64,000 bases of DNA from a virus: positions 363,030 to 427,029 of the IMG/VR virus record IMGVR_UViG_3300034072_000758; one strand, 5' to 3'. Positions within the stretch are counted from its first letter, which is position 1; each line of letters starts with the position of its first letter. Made by a program: the position numbers and the translations under genes. A model generated the notes under the pieces. It was not told the origin of the DNA, did not search any database, and saw nothing but the letters and a program-made list of their open reading frames with translations. Shown one piece after another: positions 27,475-35,582 of this stretch.

Positions 27475-28363
27475 GGGCGATCAGTCGCAGCCAGTTCGGC
27501 GAATTGCGAAGATCAAACGAGTTCTGAACCAGACGGATAGTCACCGGCTTGGTGAGAATACCATTGCGTTCCAACTCGCGGATAACTTCGATCACTTCAT
27601 GCTTTTGCTGATCCGTGAGATTGGACTTGATGTGATCCTTGATCTGATCGATATAGCCTAACATTTCTTGGTTCGTGAACCAAAGATCGATAGTATAGGC
27701 GCGCGAAACAACGGCGCTGTCCCATTGAGACAGACGGCGATTTGAAATGAAGATGATCCTTCCCGAATAATCGATCTTGTTAGGAAGATGGGCGCAGACG
27801 TAGGAATAGACCGCCATTTTTTTGATAGGATCGATATGGCTGTCGTCGCTGAAATCGTCAACTTCGCAATAGTCCTTCGGCGTCTTATAAGACGTATAAG
27901 GCAGGAAACGTTCAATATCTTCGAGTGTGGGAACGTTGCGAAGAATACGGGACATGGATTCGACCCAAATCTTGCGCTCGTCCGGGGTCATGACCGCTGT
28001 GTTGAACGACCGGGCGGTGTCATAAGAGACTTGTTTGACTTCGCCGGTATTGAGAGCGCCTTTGAGGATGTTGATACCGTTGGCATCATCGATCACAGCA
28101 TCACAATCATCGAATACCAGAAGGCCGTCGAGATTTTCCACGAGCTTGCGATACAGAGACGCGACGGTGATGTTACCAGTGGCCGAACAGAAGTCGATAC
28201 CTTCCTTAAGACCAAGTTCCTCGATCTTCTTGAAAACGTGGTGGGATTTACCGCAGCCGGGAGCACCGGTAACGATCAGAGACTTCGTATTCATAGTCTT
28301 TCCGCCAGCGATCAGTTCAACGTAATCGTTGAGAATATCGTACTGCTGGTTCATATCGCGCAT
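27437..28363 (-). CDS. AAA+ ATPase
   Basis: 308 aa from the ATG at 28363, which has AGGAG seven bases upstream. Walker A GAPGCGKS, Walker B LLVFDDCDA, sensor-1-like RIIFISN and a downstream arginine (SRAYTID) define an AAA+ core. The substrate is unknown. It is not the T4 gp44 clamp loader by motif order, and it resembles the AAA+ protein at 49030-50265 only in general fold. Confidence 0.75.
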   Translation of the reverse strand: MRDMNQQYDILNDYVELIAGGKTMNTKSLIVTGAPGCGKSHHVFKKIEELGLKEGIDFCSATGNITVASLYRKLVENLDGLLVFDDCDAVIDDANGINILKGALNTGEVKQVSYDTARSFNTAVMTPDERKIWVESMSRILRNVPTLEDIERFLPYTSYKTPKDYCEVDDFSDDSHIDPIKKMAVYSYVCAHLPNKIDYSGRIIFISNRRLSQWDSAVVSRAYTIDLWFTNQEMLGYIDQIKDHIKSNLTDQQKHEVIEVIRELERNGILTKPVTIRLVQNSFDLRNSPNWLRLIALNVRDPQFYSRV

Positions 28364-28426
28364 TCGAAGTCTCCTATATTTTGTATTACTCAACTCTACT
28401 ATAAATCCAATAAATGTCAATGTATG

Positions 28427-28455
28427 TTGACAGCATAAAAACAAAATATTATACT
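28427..28455 (+). promoter_or_regulatory. consensus-like promoter
   Basis: TTGACA (28427-28432), 17 bases, TATACT (28450-28455). The predicted +1 coincides with the ATG at 28462. Confidence 0.7.
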
Positions 28456-28461
28456 GCGCCT

Positions 28462-29022
28462 ATGAAAATGATAGATAGTGAAAATCCCGCATCTGTAAAA
28501 TTACAGAAAGACGCATTTGAGTTCGCTGCGACCGCGCACCGTTCGATTAATCAACTGCGTAAGTATACCCAGACGCCGTATGAAGGTCATCCCTTTGCGG
28601 TGGGTCAAATGCTGATCAATCTGGTTCCAGAAGCAACACCGGAAGATGTCGCATCCGCGTATTTACATGACGTGGTTGAAGATACTCCCGTGAAGATCGA
28701 AGAAATCTATGAGAAGTTTGGTCCGGTGGTTGGACAAAACGTTGATGGCTTGACTGACGTAAGCAAGCCAGAAGACGGCAACCGCAAATTCCGTAAGGAA
28801 ATGGACAAAGAACATACTCTGGAACAACCAGTCAATGTTCTGAACATCAAGCTGGTGGACTTTCTTCATAACCAAGAGAGTATCTTGGAATATGACCCGG
28901 ACTTTGCGACCGTGTGGTGTCGTGAAAAGGCCAAGATTATCTTCGATCCGAGGATGGATAAGGCGTCTCCGGTCCTTCTGGAAAAGGCTCGTAACGCATT
29001 CAGGTCGTGGTACAAAGCTTGA
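28462..29022 (+). CDS. HD-domain hydrolase, (p)ppGpp hydrolase-like (SpoT/Mesh1 type)
   Basis: 186 aa. The pattern FAATAHRS, HPFAVGQML, ASAYLHDVVEDT, IYEKFGPVV, VDGLTDV and IKLVDFLHNQESI matches the HD hydrolase part of RelA/SpoT and small Mesh1-like alarmone hydrolases. There is no synthetase domain. If active, it could remove (p)ppGpp and blunt the host stringent response. The start is placed at 28462 (or 28468) because the promoter covers the upstream ATG; no Shine-Dalgarno is present. Confidence 0.75.
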   Translation: MKMIDSENPASVKLQKDAFEFAATAHRSINQLRKYTQTPYEGHPFAVGQMLINLVPEATPEDVASAYLHDVVEDTPVKIEEIYEKFGPVVGQNVDGLTDVSKPEDGNRKFRKEMDKEHTLEQPVNVLNIKLVDFLHNQESILEYDPDFATVWCREKAKIIFDPRMDKASPVLLEKARNAFRSWYKA

Positions 29023-29047
29023 CAATACTTTGATCCTATACTATAAG
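29019..29047 (+). promoter_or_regulatory. sigma70-like promoter
   Basis: TTGACA (29019-29024) overlapping the previous stop codon, 17 bases, TATAAG (29042-29047). Leader of about 25 bases with AAAGGGA before the ATG at 29078. Confidence 0.65.
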
Positions 29048-29077
29048 TGTGGGGAAACTAATATAAAGGGACATTTT

Positions 29078-29989
29078 ATGGACTATATCTTCGACATCGA
29101 TGGTACTATTGCGGACGTTAAGCACCGCTTACACTTCATCGAGAATGGTAATCGTGACTGGCCGGGGTTCTTCAAGGCCATGATTCACGACTCGCCTATC
29201 GTTGATATGTTTACGATGGCCCATGAATTGAAAAAGGCTGGCGGAAACATTTTGGTTTCGACCGCGCGCCCCGATGACTATCAGCAAGAGACTATCGACT
29301 GGATGGTTGCTTTGGGCTTCCCATACGACAAGCTGTATATGCGCGCGGCTGGTGACTTCCGCCGCGACAGCATTGTCAAGGAAGAACTGCTGTTACAGAT
29401 GGTTCAAGACGGCTATGATCCGAAGGTCGCATTCGATGACAAGGTTAATGTTATCGAAATGTACCGCAACAACGGTCTGATCGCTTTACAGTGCGACGCT
29501 GACGCCGAGAAGATCAGCCCGTATGCTGGTCAAACTCTGCTTCACGTTCTGGTCGGGCCTTCGGGCGCGGGTAAGTCTACGTATATCGCCAAGAACTACA
29601 AGGAAACCGATGTGGTGTCTTCGGACGGCATTCGTCTCTGGTTGTTCGGTGATTTTGATACGGCGCATACCCCGGAAAATTTGAAGCGTACTTGGTCTAC
29701 GGTCTATGCGTTCGTCGCTGCCCGTCTGGCGAATGGTATTTTCACGGTTCTCGATGCGACCAACATCAAGGCCAAGGATCGTCTGGAAGTTTTCAAGCAT
29801 GTCCCCAAGGGCGTTCTCGTGAACTACATTCTGATTGATCGTCCTCTGGATGATAAGCTGCGGGATCGTGGCTGGCGTCCTGAGTCTTTGGTGTTGAAGC
29901 ACCACAAGACTTTCCAGTCGTCCGTTAAGTCGGCTCTGGCTGGGGATGACCGCCCTGACGTGTTCGTATTCGATAAGCGTGAAAAGTAA
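29078..29989 (+). CDS. polynucleotide 3'-phosphatase/5'-kinase with phosphatase-first domain order
   Basis: 303 aa, almost the T4 Pnkp length (301). The N-terminal half is a HAD phosphatase: FDIDGT (Asp6, Asp8), LVSTARPDDY, RRDSIVKEELLL, and FDDKVNVIEMYRNNG, which parallels the T4 phosphatase DDRTQVVEMW segment. The C-terminal half is a P-loop kinase: GPSGAGKST (residues 160-168), SSDGIRLWL carrying the candidate general base, and LDATNIKAKDR. T4 Pnkp has the kinase first, so the order here is reversed, as in animal PNKP. It repairs RNA or DNA ends by inference. TAATG couples it to the next gene. Confidence 0.85.
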   Translation: MDYIFDIDGTIADVKHRLHFIENGNRDWPGFFKAMIHDSPIVDMFTMAHELKKAGGNILVSTARPDDYQQETIDWMVALGFPYDKLYMRAAGDFRRDSIVKEELLLQMVQDGYDPKVAFDDKVNVIEMYRNNGLIALQCDADAEKISPYAGQTLLHVLVGPSGAGKSTYIAKNYKETDVVSSDGIRLWLFGDFDTAHTPENLKRTWSTVYAFVAARLANGIFTVLDATNIKAKDRLEVFKHVPKGVLVNYILIDRPLDDKLRDRGWRPESLVLKHHKTFQSSVKSALAGDDRPDVFVFDKREK

Positions 29990-31143
29990 TGTATATTTCG
30001 CAAGAACAGGTGGATGCCTATCTCGCCAAAGTGGATTTATCCGACAGCGAGAATGGTGTCCACGCCATCAATATCATCAAGGACCGGGTTATTCAGGCAA
30101 TTTCTGAATGGTCCGGCCTTGAACCGGCTGTGATTAATCCAGACCCAATCGTTGAAGTCTCAGATAACTTCGACAATTTGTATTATGACGAGAACGCCAT
30201 CGCGCGTGACCCTCGTTATACGCATTATGTCGATGCTCACCACATTTTCCGTACCCAAATGACATCGGCTATTCCGCCGTTCCTGAGAAAGTACGCCAGA
30301 TCATACACGGGCCTCGACACATCCTTGTTCCTTGCGGCACACGGGCTGGTCTATCGCCGGGATGTTATCGACCGCACCCATGTGGGTGAACCACACCAAT
30401 TGGACCTATGGGTTCTGAATCGGTCGCGCCGCTTGAATCGGAATGATCTGGTGGATATGATCGGTGTGGTTTTGAACACATTGCTTCCCGGCTGTAAATA
30501 TCGTTGTAATGAGACCTATCACCCATACACTATCAATGGTCTCGAAGTTGAAGTGTGGTTTGGTACGGAAAAGACAGGGCGGTGGGTGGAAGTATTAGAA
30601 TGTGGTGAAGCGCACCCTTGGCTTCTGGACGATACCTATATGAACAGCAGACATGACCGTTGGACCGGCCTTGCTATGGGTATCGGTCTGGATCGTCTGT
30701 GTATGCTTCTCAAGGGCATTGATGACATTCGCCTGTTGCGCAGCACGGACCCTCGCGTGGCCGTTCAGATGGCGAACCTTAAGCCGTACAAGGGAGTCAG
30801 TAAGCAACCGGCCATCAACCGCGATATGTCTCTGTGCGTTCAAGAAGTCGATATGGAAAATATCGGCGGTCGTGTCCGTGAGGCTCTTGGCGAGCGCGCC
30901 GATTGGTTGGAAGAAATCGAGCTTCGTAAGGATTTCTCTTATGATGAAATACCCGATCAGGCGCGGGAGCGTCTGGGTATCCAACCGGGTCAGCGCAATA
31001 TTCTGTTGCGTTTGATCCTGCGTTCCCCCACCGATAGCATTCCCAAAGAAATTGGGAATGAAATTTATGACATCGTATACCGAGTCATTAACGAAGGAGC
31101 CGGGGGATACGAAATAAAATACTCTGGAAAAGGAAAAGAATAA
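29989..31143 (+). CDS. phenylalanyl-tRNA synthetase-like protein (PheS core plus FDX-ACB domain)
   Basis: 384 aa. Class II aminoacyl-tRNA synthetase of PheRS type. Motif 2 is YRRDVIDRTHVGEPHQLD (from residue 122), paralleling the PheS R-D-x-x-D-x-x-H pattern. Motif 3 is GLAMGIGLDRLCMLLKGIDD (from about 227). From about residue 267, YKGVSKQPAINRDMSLCV opens a ferredoxin-fold anticodon-binding domain, normally at the PheT C terminus. This is the monomeric layout of mitochondrial PheRS. Whether it charges tRNA-Phe is untested; the window also holds two tRNA-Phe(GAA) genes. Confidence 0.85.
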   Translation: MYISQEQVDAYLAKVDLSDSENGVHAINIIKDRVIQAISEWSGLEPAVINPDPIVEVSDNFDNLYYDENAIARDPRYTHYVDAHHIFRTQMTSAIPPFLRKYARSYTGLDTSLFLAAHGLVYRRDVIDRTHVGEPHQLDLWVLNRSRRLNRNDLVDMIGVVLNTLLPGCKYRCNETYHPYTINGLEVEVWFGTEKTGRWVEVLECGEAHPWLLDDTYMNSRHDRWTGLAMGIGLDRLCMLLKGIDDIRLLRSTDPRVAVQMANLKPYKGVSKQPAINRDMSLCVQEVDMENIGGRVREALGERADWLEEIELRKDFSYDEIPDQARERLGIQPGQRNILLRLILRSPTDSIPKEIGNEIYDIVYRVINEGAGGYEIKYSGKGKE

Positions 31144-31144
31144 T

Positions 31145-31549
31145 ATGTCTCAACCACCGTATGCTACGATTACCGCTCACAAGGGTCACCTTGTCTGTGA
31201 ACTTCTGGTAGATGGTGACGTTCCCGGTGCCGTAGCGTCCAGTATCAATAACCCCGGTCGTTTCGGTCAGGTTATCATGGACACCAGTATCCATCTGGGT
31301 ATTTCGGCAGAAGCCGTTGCGCTTCTGAAAACGATCAAGCGCGGGAGGGACGCTATCGGTGATGTCGATTGGTTCACCACGGCGGACGGTAAGGCGGCGT
31401 TTTGTTGGATTGGTGGTCCAAAGGCTCTGATCCGAGTCGAAGGGGCTGTTGGTTCTCGTGAATATATCGGCGCTACTAATATCGAGGGTAAGTACGTGCT
31501 CGTAGCCAATGATGTTCCAGCCGAAGCCATAGAAGCCATCGAAGCATAG
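31145..31549 (+). CDS. hypothetical protein, 134 aa
   Basis: Two bases after the PheRS-like gene, with AGGAAA before the ATG; last gene of this operon. Compact beta-rich composition with an EAIEAIEA C-terminal repeat. No family recognised. Confidence 0.65.
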   Translation: MSQPPYATITAHKGHLVCELLVDGDVPGAVASSINNPGRFGQVIMDTSIHLGISAEAVALLKTIKRGRDAIGDVDWFTTADGKAAFCWIGGPKALIRVEGAVGSREYIGATNIEGKYVLVANDVPAEAIEAIEA

Positions 31550-31550
31550 A

Positions 31551-31575
31551 AAAAGCCCCTTTCGGGGCTTTTTTG
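31551..31575. terminator. bidirectional terminator
   Basis: AAAAGCCCC/GGGGCTTTT with a TTTC loop, exactly filling the gap between convergent genes. Confidence 0.85.
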
Positions 31576-31851
31576 TTATCGTTTGGATCGGGATACGCTG
31601 CGAAGAGGATGTCGTTTTTTCGGGTGAACCCGGCGTTCGAGAAGTAGGGGCTTGCGCGCTTCGCCGTCATCGTACTTTTTATATTTAAAGATCGGCCCTT
31701 CAAAGTCGCGCTTAAATAGTTCGTCACGGATTACGATCCCCTCACGTCTTTCTTCGTTTATAACTTGAATGTCAGGATCGATTTTCGCCGTTTCTTGGCG
31801 AATGTGATCTAGTTCCTCAGCGGTAGCATTCTCAACAACAAAAATCTTCAT
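31576..31851 (-). CDS. hypothetical small basic protein, 91 aa
   Basis: ATG at 31851 with GGAGG seven bases upstream. N-terminal half acidic (ENATAEELDHIRQETAKID), C-terminal tail strongly basic (RRVHPKKRHPLRSVSRSKR). Upstream is TTGACA (31907-31902) with TAGAGT 16 bases on. Function unknown. Confidence 0.65.
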   Translation of the reverse strand: MKIFVVENATAEELDHIRQETAKIDPDIQVINEERREGIVIRDELFKRDFEGPIFKYKKYDDGEARKPLLLERRVHPKKRHPLRSVSRSKR

Positions 31852-31879
31852 GTGACCCTCCAACCAAATAATATTCGTT

Positions 31880-31907
31880 ACTCTATATTATATCTACAGA
31901 TTGTCAA
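31880..31907 (-). promoter_or_regulatory. sigma70-like promoter
   Basis: Minus strand TTGACA (31907-31902), 16 bases, TAGAGT (31885-31880), upstream of the gene starting at 31851. Confidence 0.45.
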
Positions 31908-31926
31908 GTAATAATTCAGAAAAAAA

Positions 31927-31956
31927 TTGATTTACTGTATTCCTCTAAGTTATACT
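31927..31956 (+). promoter_or_regulatory. sigma70-like promoter of the glycan module
   Basis: TTGATT (31927-31932), 18 bases, TATACT (31951-31956), 22 bases before the ATG at 31979. Confidence 0.6.
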
Positions 31957-31978
31957 TAAGAATCTTTGAGGATAAAAT

Positions 31979-32710
31979 ATGAGTAATACTTTAGTAACCG
32001 CATGGTTTGATATTGGTAGAGTAAATTGGAACCAACACTCAAGAAGCGCGGAAGAATATATCGACCGATTTTCTAATCTAGCAAAGCTAGATACCAATTT
32101 GATAATTTACACTACCCGCAATTACGCGGGTAGACTTGAGAAGATCAGAGCCGATAACGGATTCTCGAATTTGACGAAAGTTGTAATCGTTGAATTTCCC
32201 GATCCAAAGTACGCCGATATATTAAAAGCTATTGAAGAAACCCAACAACATCCTGATTTCACTAAGCATTTAATGGCTGATGTTACAGGTCTCCCTCAGT
32301 ATCAATATCCCGAATACGTGCTCGTTACTACCCTCAAGTCCTCATTCGTGGCGGATGCCATTGAACGTGGGTTAGTAACCACCGAACATGCCACTTGGGT
32401 AGATTTCGGCTTCATGGTGACACCATCAACTGAACTGGTTATCCCACCATTGTATCCTGAGCATATTTCAGCTTTTCCGCTCGAAGAAATCGCGGACCCG
32501 GATGCGTTCATTTATGACTCTATCGTCAATGCGTATTCAACACCGTCCACCAAATTATTCACAGCCCCGGTAACCATGTGGCGTTCATTATCAGATGAAA
32601 TGCTTATTGCTTTGGAACTGGTGCTTGAAAATGGAATGGTGGCCAAAGATACCGTTCTGTTTTCCATTTGTAACATTAAATTCCCGCATGTTTTTGAGAG
32701 CAATCGATAA
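31979..32710 (+). CDS. HtrL/YibB-like protein (putative glycosyltransferase fold)
   Basis: 243 aa. The N terminus LVTAWFDIGRVNWNQHSRS, then EEYIDRFSNLAKLDTNLIIYT and later ATWVDFGF, match the HtrL/YibB family. That family is linked to polysaccharide loci and thought to be glycosyltransferase-like. Shorter than typical members. First gene of a four- or five-gene sugar-related run; TAATG coupling to the next. Confidence 0.65.
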   Translation: MSNTLVTAWFDIGRVNWNQHSRSAEEYIDRFSNLAKLDTNLIIYTTRNYAGRLEKIRADNGFSNLTKVVIVEFPDPKYADILKAIEETQQHPDFTKHLMADVTGLPQYQYPEYVLVTTLKSSFVADAIERGLVTTEHATWVDFGFMVTPSTELVIPPLYPEHISAFPLEEIADPDAFIYDSIVNAYSTPSTKLFTAPVTMWRSLSDEMLIALELVLENGMVAKDTVLFSICNIKFPHVFESNR

Positions 32711-34086
32711 TGAATAAGCTTGTAATATTTGATCTTGACGGTGTTTTGCTTGATAGCCGAGAACTCCATTATGAATCGCTCAACGCGGCCTTAGCCAAGG
32801 TTGGCCAAGAATATATCATCACCCGCGACGAACACCTGAGCCTGTACGATGGCCTCAACACCACGAAGAAGCTTCGTATGCTCACCGAGCGTAAGGGCCT
32901 CCCAGCGGGCTTACACCAGCAAGTATGGGAAGACAAGCAAGCGGCCACCTTTGACCTGATCAAGCGCTTCCCACTGTCTCCCAAGGCCGTACAAGCGTGT
33001 CAGGAGATTAAGAAACGCGGCTGGAAGATCGCCGTGGCCTCCAACAGCATCCGCGAGACTGTAAAGCTGGCTTTGATGGCTATTGGTATCATGGAATATG
33101 TAGACGTGTTCGTAAGCAACGAAGACGTGACCCGGACGAAGCCTTACCCGGAAATGTATTGGCAAGCTATGACCAAATTGAACGCCTTGCCCCGCAACAC
33201 CATCATCTGTGAAGACTCACACATTGGCCGACAAGGCGCGCTGGATTCGGGTGCTAATCTGTTACCTATCGAAAATTCAGAGACTTGGACCGTCTCTGAC
33301 ATAACAAATCTTATTCAAGAAGTGGAAAACAAATCTATGGAACGCATTGCGTGGATTGATAAAAAGCTCAACGTTCTTATCCCGATGGCGGGCGCTGGAT
33401 CGCGCTTCGCCGATGCGGGCTATACCTTCCCTAAGCCTCTGATCGAGGTCCGTGGTAAGCCGATGATACAAGTGGTCGTTGAGAATCTTAACATACAAGC
33501 TAATTATATTTTCGTGGTCCAGAAAGCGCACTATGAAAAATATGATCTGGAACATGTGCTGAATAACATTGCCCCCGGCTGTAAGATTATTCAGACCGAT
33601 GGCTTGACCGAAGGCGCTGCCTGTACTGCCCTGCTGGCCAAGGAATATATCGACAACGATGCCCCGCTGTTTTTTGCCAACTCGGATCAATTTGTGGAAT
33701 GGAACAGCAATGAAGTCCTGTATGCCTTCAACGCGGATGGGATCGACGGTGGTATCGTTACGTTCGATGCCAATCACCCGAAATGGTCTTATGCCAAGGT
33801 AGGCGAAGATGGTTTTGTTTCGGAAGTTGCTGAGAAGAAAGTAATCTCCAACGATGCTACGGTCGGCTTCTATTGGTGGAAACAAGGTTCGGATTTTGTA
33901 AAATATGCCGAACAAATGATAGAAAAGAATATCCGTGTCAACAATGAGTTCTATGTTTGCCCGGTATTTAATCAGGCTATCGAAGACGGTAAGAAGATTC
34001 GTGTCAAGAAGACCGATGGTATGTGGGGGATCGGAACGCCGGAAGACCTCAACACCTTCTTGGAAAACTACAAGGGTAAAATTTAA
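32710..34086 (+). CDS. fusion: HAD phosphatase plus sugar-phosphate nucleotidyltransferase
   Basis: 458 aa. Residues 1-200 form a beta-phosphoglucomutase-type HAD domain (FDLDGVLLDS, VASNS, KPYPEMY, CEDSHIG). From about residue 220, an NTP-transferase domain has the nucleotide-binding loop IPMAGAGSRFADAGYTFPKP and a later ANSDQFVEW metal-binding segment. The combination would make or remodel an activated sugar (NDP-sugar). Exact sugar unknown. Downstream genes look like glycan transfer or hydrolysis enzymes. Confidence 0.85.
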   Translation: MNKLVIFDLDGVLLDSRELHYESLNAALAKVGQEYIITRDEHLSLYDGLNTTKKLRMLTERKGLPAGLHQQVWEDKQAATFDLIKRFPLSPKAVQACQEIKKRGWKIAVASNSIRETVKLALMAIGIMEYVDVFVSNEDVTRTKPYPEMYWQAMTKLNALPRNTIICEDSHIGRQGALDSGANLLPIENSETWTVSDITNLIQEVENKSMERIAWIDKKLNVLIPMAGAGSRFADAGYTFPKPLIEVRGKPMIQVVVENLNIQANYIFVVQKAHYEKYDLEHVLNNIAPGCKIIQTDGLTEGAACTALLAKEYIDNDAPLFFANSDQFVEWNSNEVLYAFNADGIDGGIVTFDANHPKWSYAKVGEDGFVSEVAEKKVISNDATVGFYWWKQGSDFVKYAEQMIEKNIRVNNEFYVCPVFNQAIEDGKKIRVKKTDGMWGIGTPEDLNTFLENYKGKI

Positions 34087-34089
34087 CCC

Positions 34090-34827
34090 ATGAAAGTCGC
34101 CGTTCTATTTTATGGCCAACCTCGCTTCTGTAATGTTCTTGAATTGGTCAAGAACATTCAGGAGACGATCATCAATAATGGTCATGATGTTGACGTGTAT
34201 TCCCACTGCTGGTTTGAGCCGTCTGGGAGCTACACTGCTTCCACTTGGACCAACATGACCAGCACGACGAAAATGGTTCCAGACAACGCTATTGAGGTCA
34301 TACGTAAGGAATATAAACCCGTTCGTATGCTGATCGATAAGCCACAGACATTCACGATTGATCCTGAAATACTGGCATTCATCAATGATCCGGCTAAACA
34401 CTGGAACCATGTCGGTGTTCCGTGGAACCAAAATATTTCAAATGTTCTCAGTCAGCTTAAAAGTGTTCAGAACGTTTCTCGATTAGTTGATGATAGCTAT
34501 GATTGGTATATTTTGGCTCGCTATGATGCTATCATTAAGAACTTTCCAGACCTGAATACTTGTGATCCTTCTTTGTTCTATTTGAACAATGTACATCATA
34601 AAATGCCAGATATGATCCAATTGTTTAGCAAGAAGTATCTGACTTGGGCGCAGAATGTATTCGATGATCATAAGCAAGTTTATACCAATCTGATCGAACC
34701 CAGCCCCGAAGGCTTTAAACTTGCCGCTTTTGAAAAATATCACACGCGCCAAGACCTTAATCCTACAAATATGAGGGCTTACGCCCTTCGAATACAAGGC
34801 GATCAGTTGGTCGTTCAATGGAATTAA
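34090..34827 (+). CDS. glycosyltransferase-like protein, 245 aa
   Basis: Begins VAVLFYGQPRF, contains DVYSHCWFEP and DWYILARYDAII. These features are shared with uncharacterised GT-A-like proteins of surface polysaccharide loci, in which RYD resembles the donor-side acidic motif. Three bases after the previous gene. Assignment rests on motif resemblance and context. Confidence 0.55.
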   Translation: MKVAVLFYGQPRFCNVLELVKNIQETIINNGHDVDVYSHCWFEPSGSYTASTWTNMTSTTKMVPDNAIEVIRKEYKPVRMLIDKPQTFTIDPEILAFINDPAKHWNHVGVPWNQNISNVLSQLKSVQNVSRLVDDSYDWYILARYDAIIKNFPDLNTCDPSLFYLNNVHHKMPDMIQLFSKKYLTWAQNVFDDHKQVYTNLIEPSPEGFKLAAFEKYHTRQDLNPTNMRAYALRIQGDQLVVQWN

Positions 34828-34844
34828 TATATAGGAAATATAAT

Positions 34845-35099
34845 ATGAGAATAAAAATTGGAAACACTTGGTTCAGCCCAAAAGATCATGCGATCATGGT
34901 TGAACTTACAGACGCTGACAAAGAAAATATCGCGGCCATGCCAGAAGAAGCACACAAGTATGCTCAATTTCCCGACACTGATTTGTCGTCTGCGGATGAT
35001 AAAAGAGCGTGGATGCGTGATGAACTAGAAATCGTTGAATCGATTTACATGAAAGCAAACGTGAATACCACGACCAGTTATAAGTTGGACCGGTCATGA
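34845..35099 (+). CDS. hypothetical small acidic protein, 84 aa
   Basis: ATG 34845 with AGGAAA upstream. The sequence (WFSPKDHAIMVELTDADKEN) gives no family. Its end overlaps the next gene by four bases (ATGA). Confidence 0.6.
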   Translation: MRIKIGNTWFSPKDHAIMVELTDADKENIAAMPEEAHKYAQFPDTDLSSADDKRAWMRDELEIVESIYMKANVNTTTSYKLDRS

Positions 35100-35554
35100 T
35101 ACTCATTGCTCACCGTGGATTATTCGAAGGACCGAATGAAAACCTAGAGAATACCCCCGAACAGATCGTCACGGCTTTGTATGAAGGATACCATGCTGAG
35201 ATCGATGTTTGGTACGAAGATGGCACTTGGTGGCTGGGGCATGATGCTCCGCAATATGAAACCACTTATGATTTCCTTTCACAAGATGGTCTCTGGATAC
35301 ATTGTAAAAATATGGAGGCTGCTAGTAAGCTCGCTCTCGACCCCACAAAACATATCTTCTACCACAACACGGATGCCTTGACCCTGACATCCAAAAGTAT
35401 TTTGTGGACCTATCCCGGCCAACAGTTGTTTGGCAATAGCATTTGGGTACAGCCGGAATGGGAACGCGGGTGGGAAGATCATGTCACGAAAACAAATTGC
35501 TTTGGTATATGCTCCAAGCATGTTCAAAAGATAAGAGCCATCCTCAGAAAGTAA
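35096..35554 (+). CDS. glycerophosphodiester phosphodiesterase-like (GDPD) protein, 152 aa
   Basis: AHRG at residues 5-8, NLENTPEQI, HAEIDVWYEDGTWWLGHD and later IHCKN reproduce the GDPD TIM-barrel signature (HR, E-N-T, E-D, H). At 152 aa it lacks the second half of the barrel found in enzymes of about 230-250 aa. It may be minimal or degenerate. In this context it may act on a glycerophospho- or sugar-phosphate product. Confidence 0.7.
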   Translation: MILIAHRGLFEGPNENLENTPEQIVTALYEGYHAEIDVWYEDGTWWLGHDAPQYETTYDFLSQDGLWIHCKNMEAASKLALDPTKHIFYHNTDALTLTSKSILWTYPGQQLFGNSIWVQPEWERGWEDHVTKTNCFGICSKHVQKIRAILRK

Positions 35555-35555
35555 G

Positions 35556-35580
35556 AAAGCCGCCCCAGAAGGGCGGCTTT
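35556..35580. terminator. bidirectional terminator
   Basis: AAAGCCGCCC/GGGCGGCTTT with a five-base loop, between convergent genes. Confidence 0.9.
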
Positions 35581-35582
35581 TA

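Noticed and set aside
27437-28363. AAA+ ATPase as gp44 clamp-loader subunit
   Set aside because: Walker surroundings and total layout do not follow gp44, and its strand and position differ from the clamp genes.
27788-28438. 216-codon plus-strand frame opposite the AAA+ gene at 27437-28363
   Set aside because: Shadow of the ATPase coding strand (Walker A and B are on the minus strand).
28414-28461. Upstream ATG extension of the HD hydrolase
   Set aside because: It lies across the TTGACA-17-TATACT promoter, so it would not be in the main transcript; kept as a low-probability alternative start.
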